From JBDRFZ01 sp043818395 (lineage in GTDB: Bacteria > Patescibacteriota > Patescibacteriia > 2-12-FULL-60-25), in NCBI GenBank assembly GCA_043818395.1, contig JBDRFZ010000019.1, forward strand, positions 1 to 54,258: a stretch of DNA of 54,258 nucleotides, given 5' to 3'. Every line of letters begins with the position of its first letter. Within the stretch, counting starts at the first letter, position 1. The notes under the pieces were generated by a model. That model saw nothing but the letters and a program-made list of their open reading frames with translations, did no database searches and was not told the origin of the DNA. Positions 51,824-54,258 of this stretch are shown here, piece by piece. The position numbers and the translations under genes were made by a program.

Positions 51824-52609
51824 CTAAACGTACTGTGGAAGAGCCCAAAAAATATGTCGATTACTGGACTCCAAGCAAAGATTAATGCCGCGATTTCTTG
51901 AACTTCGAAAAGTAAAATAAGGAGTAAAATCCAATGATTTGATCTTGGAATTTTTCCGTTTACAGCGCAATCCAGGAATCCAAAAGGCACGTGGACTGCT
52001 GTGATCTTTTTTTTCTTGTTTCTCGGGATGTTCGGCTATCATAAACAACAAAGAGCAGGCAGGAGAGGAAACGGGACTACACGCCAGCCGTGGTTCTTTA
52101 TGGCTCTTCCCTGCATCGAGCTTGATACGCACCCAGCGAAGCGACCAGGGTTTAAGTTCACAGCCCTCGAGAAGAGCAAGATGATCTGAGTCGGTAGCAA
52201 GATCATTATTGCAACTCAAACCGACATCATCAGCAATCCAGCGAAGTGCAAACTCAAAAGTATTCTGCAAGGTGTCCAGAGCGACGTCGAGAACAACAAC
52301 GATTTCCGAATCTTCCGGATCGTAAGCAGGGGGCTTTTTTGGTCCGTCCCAGGTGAACTTGCCGTAATCCATTTTCTCCAATCTGCATCGGGCTTGAAAC
52401 GACGGCAAAATATCGGTTAACGGCGTGTACACGCCATGGATGAGTCCGAACTCCGGACGGCAATCAAGTTGTTTAATCCACCATTTCATGAGCTGGTCGT
52501 TTCCAAGAAGTTTTTTTAACCTAAACATATTTCCACCAAAACATCCGAAACGACGAAAAAATTCTAAAACTTGGGATATCGTGACCCTGGATTCAAACGA
52601 CTGTGTCAT
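51824..52609 (-). CDS. Hypothetical protein
   Basis: 261 aa from the ATG at 52609, selected by AAAGGA nine bases upstream; a second in-frame ATG six codons earlier overlaps that SD. Cytoplasmic. Trp-rich core GNDQLMKWWIKQLDCRPEF and a helical/acidic part SEIVVVLDVALDTLQNTFEF; the C-terminal 90 residues are basic and Ser/Arg-rich with low complexity, maybe a frameshifted tail. No family recognised. Own TTGACA promoter. Confidence 0.6.
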   Translation of the reverse strand: MTQSFESRVTISQVLEFFRRFGCFGGNMFRLKKLLGNDQLMKWWIKQLDCRPEFGLIHGVYTPLTDILPSFQARCRLEKMDYGKFTWDGPKKPPAYDPEDSEIVVVLDVALDTLQNTFEFALRWIADDVGLSCNNDLATDSDHLALLEGCELKPWSLRWVRIKLDAGKSHKEPRLACSPVSSPACSLLFMIAEHPEKQEKKDHSSPRAFWIPGLRCKRKNSKIKSLDFTPYFTFRSSRNRGINLCLESSNRHIFWALPQYV

Positions 52610-52638
52610 GGTGATAAATCCTTTCAAGGTGCGACATG

Positions 52639-52667
52639 AATTTAAGTAGTATCCGGGTTCTTGTCAA
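52639..52667 (-). promoter_or_regulatory. Promoter of the 51824 gene
   Basis: Minus strand TTGACA (52667-52662), 17-bp spacer, TAAATT (52644-52639), then a leader of about 25 bases with AAAGGA. Confidence 0.75.
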
Positions 52668-52692
52668 CTTATTAAAACAATAAAAATATTCT

Positions 52693-52721
52693 AAAAAAAG
52701 CGCTTGCTCTTTAGCAAACGC
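52693..52721 (-). terminator. Terminator of the 52751 gene
   Basis: Minus strand GCGTTTGCT, loop AAAG, AGCAAGCGC (9 bp, one G-T), then seven T. Confidence 0.88.
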
Positions 52722-52750
52722 AAGTAGAGAGTCTTTAGGCGTCCGTCTAC

Positions 52751-53107
52751 TTAAAGACTATAAAGCCTCCACCCGAGGCTTGTGATTTGTGGTGCGTATT
52801 TTCCCAGCTCTTCCTCGACGACCTCGTCCTCGGAGTCGTCCGATCGGAACACGGCGTCACCGCCCTCAGAAGGAGCGTTTGCATACCATTGCTCGCGAAA
52901 GGCATCGAGCAATTCTCGACGTAAATCCTCGATACTTTCCACTGTTGTCGGGAATTTTCCATGCTCTGTATCAGGAAGCACGACGCATCTCTGTTCTACG
53001 TCCCACTCGGCTGACTGAAGCAATGCGGCAACCGCCTCGCGCGCCGCGGATTCCCATTCCATCTCATAATCTTCTTCCTCGAGATCTTCTTCTGGTTCGT
53101 CACTCAT
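52751..53107 (-). CDS. Hypothetical acidic protein
   Basis: 118 aa from the ATG at 53107, which has GGAGG five bases upstream, the strongest SD in the window. Acidic N-terminus (SDEPEEDLEEEDYEMEWESAA), helical middle (AREAVAALLQSAEWDVEQR; SIEDLRRELLDAFREQWYAN), acidic loop (DDSEDEVVEEELG). No membrane helix, no family recognised. The -10 (TAGAAT, 53138-53133) lies just behind the terminator of the upstream Cys-rich gene, so that terminator and this promoter abut. Confidence 0.6.
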   Translation of the reverse strand: MSDEPEEDLEEEDYEMEWESAAREAVAALLQSAEWDVEQRCVVLPDTEHGKFPTTVESIEDLRRELLDAFREQWYANAPSEGGDAVFRSDDSEDEVVEEELGKYAPQITSLGWRLYSL

Positions 53108-53142
53108 TTTAACCTCCAAAGAGCAGAAAGGGATTCTAGCAT

Positions 53143-53181
53143 AAAAAAAAGACCCTGGTCAGCGAGATTGCTACCAGGATC
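53143..53181 (-). terminator. Terminator of the Cys-rich protein gene
   Basis: Minus strand CCTGGT (53178-53173), loop, ACCAGG (53159-53154), GTC and eight T. The same CCAGGGTC-T(n) end is used at 39816. Confidence 0.85.
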
Positions 53182-53198
53182 GTTTGGTGAAAGGTCAG

Positions 53199-54258
53199 CT
53201 AATTGCAGACTTGGTTTACGATAAGTCTGCGCGAATACCACCAAATCTTCTGCTCGTCACTAGACGAGCTGTAGCCGGGGTCTCCGGACTGGGTCTTGGC
53301 AAATGCGCAATAGCACTTGGAAGTCTGCCCAGCGGCCCAAGCCACATCAAACTCGATGATCAGCTCACTGGTTCCGTATCCGGAAACAGAAACTCCGCCC
53401 GTAGGCTCGTTGTAACCATAAGTGCTGTGGCTACATTCCGGATCAGAAACTCCGAAAACGCGTAACCCGTAATACCGAGTACCGAACGTACCTGGCGGGT
53501 TCTTGCGAACATGGATCTTGAGCCTGTTGTCACCAGCCTTTTCGGCGCAGATCTCGAAGATTTCGTACATGCCTCCGGCAGAAGATGTCCAGGTGAAACA
53601 TGGACTTGAGGCGATCTCGGTCGTACAACTCTGGGTGCAGGTTCCGGTATTGACCCATTCGCTGCATCCGGATGTGCCGACCTGGCAAGTTTGTTGAACA
53701 TTACCCACGCATTGCACCGTTCCGGTACAGGAATCATGGCAACAGCCAGCGGTATTCAGCATGCACGAAGTCGTGCAGCCGACGGTGCCGCCGTCGAACC
53801 CCTCGGTCACGCAGGTGTGGCCGTTCATGTTCGATAAGTCGCACGATTCGTAACCTTCGATGGTTCCGTTGCCACAACTTCCTCCCTGGCAAACGTCATC
53901 CGTAGGGGAGGAATTGATCGTGCAGCCGTCCGGACAAGACCCGACTTCTGCTACCTCGAATCCGTCGCAGTGGATCAGATCCGTGTCGTAGATCTCGTCG
54001 TTCGGGTCCTTGTTCAGCTCTGGATTGGTGGCACAGTACCACTTGTCCATGTTGCCGTCGCAGGTGGTGGAGTCGCATCTATCGTCCACGTTGCTGGAGT
54101 TGACGATGCAACCACCCGGGCAACTTGAAGATTCCGTGGCCTCGAATCCGTCGCAGTGGATCAGATCCGTGTCGTAGATCTCGTCGTTCGGATCCTTGTT
54201 CAGCTCTGGATTGGTGGCACAGTACCACTTGTCCATGTTGCCGTCGCAGGTGGTGGAG
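53199..54258 (-). CDS. Cys-rich secreted repeat protein, C-terminal part
   Basis: The frame is open to the window edge, so the N-terminus is outside. At least 345 aa seen. Two 62-residue tandem repeats (WYCATNPELNKDPNDEIYD...) come first, then CGNGTIEGYESCDLSNMNGH, which matches the Myxococcus Cys-rich repeat pattern, then a further Cys-rich segment (CVGNVQQTCQVGTSGCSEW), and a C-terminal beta-sandwich-like domain of about 130 aa. Dense Cys pairs imply an exported, disulfide-bonded surface protein. GC-rich relative to core genes. Confidence 0.8.
   Translation of the reverse strand, partial: STTCDGNMDKWYCATNPELNKDPNDEIYDTDLIHCDGFEATESSSCPGGCIVNSSNVDDRCDSTTCDGNMDKWYCATNPELNKDPNDEIYDTDLIHCDGFEVAEVGSCPDGCTINSSPTDDVCQGGSCGNGTIEGYESCDLSNMNGHTCVTEGFDGGTVGCTTSCMLNTAGCCHDSCTGTVQCVGNVQQTCQVGTSGCSEWVNTGTCTQSCTTEIASSPCFTWTSSAGGMYEIFEICAEKAGDNRLKIHVRKNPPGTFGTRYYGLRVFGVSDPECSHSTYGYNEPTGGVSVSGYGTSELIIEFDVAWAAGQTSKCYCAFAKTQSGDPGYSSSSDEQKIWWYSRRLIVNQVCN
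53954..54258 (-). repeat. 186-bp tandem repeat in the Cys-rich gene
   Basis: The segment 53954-54072 recurs at 54140-54258 with a single base change (53954 offset 186 = 62 codons). The second copy is cut by the window end, so more units may follow. Confidence 0.9.

Noticed and set aside
53199..54258. Array of direct repeats as CRISPR
   Set aside because: 186-bp coding repeats within one open frame.

Overview
The window looks like a contiguous piece of a small, streamlined bacterial chromosome of the Candidate Phyla Radiation (Patescibacteria, probably the Parcubacteria branch). This is inferred from gene style: a CxxC-x17-CxxC zinc-ribbon protein with a Lys/Ala tail, very tight gene packing, core genes without Shine-Dalgarno (SD) sequences, short leaders, an AdoCbl-dependent ribonucleotide reductase, and many small unrecognised membrane or secreted proteins. 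TAA, TAG and TGA all end genes here, so the UGA-glycine code of Gracilibacteria/Absconditabacteria does not apply.

Layout. 0-2.8 kb: a secreted protein, rsmI broken by an in-frame TAG, a CvpA-type membrane protein and a TatD nuclease. 2.8-11.2 kb: a complete F-type ATP synthase operon (AtpZ/AtpI-like, atpB-E-F-H-A-G-D-C) behind a promoter with three 14-bp tandem repeats, followed by thpR and a WecG/TagA glycosyltransferase. 11.2-21 kb: glmS, gltX, an M23 murein hydrolase with coiled coil, dusB, uvrB and dnaG. 21-25 kb: rpoD with znuA-znuC-znuB directly behind it, then tRNA-Asn(GTT). 25-34 kb: a degraded stretch, the zinc-ribbon protein, two glycosyltransferases with a glutamine amidotransferase, greA, a lipoprotein, a CBS protein, MazG-like, pgi, a metallo-beta-lactamase (MBL) protein and a cupredoxin. 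34-46 kb: a VWA protein, a beta-CASP RNase, an EamA transporter, a GH-A glycosidase, a methyltransferase, typA, an exonuclease, rmuC and a YdcF-like protein. 46-50 kb: nrdJ and a corrinoid adenosyltransferase behind a promoter carrying two candidate NrdR boxes. 50-54 kb: accessory genes, a P-type ATPase remnant and the C-terminal part of a Cys-rich secreted repeat protein that runs off the window end.

Two overlaid signals stand out. First, short hairpin repeats of several families are scattered through spacers and in places are read as protein (tails of DusB and UvrB, a linker in DnaG, the tail of AtpB). Second, from about 34 kb on there is a set of single-gene cassettes of unknown function. 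They share TTGACA-like promoters with about 17-bp spacers, leaders often containing a hairpin, a clear SD and strong terminators, whereas the core genes around them lack SDs. The cassettes are the best candidate for something undescribed; the NrdR-box pair is the best-supported regulatory prediction.
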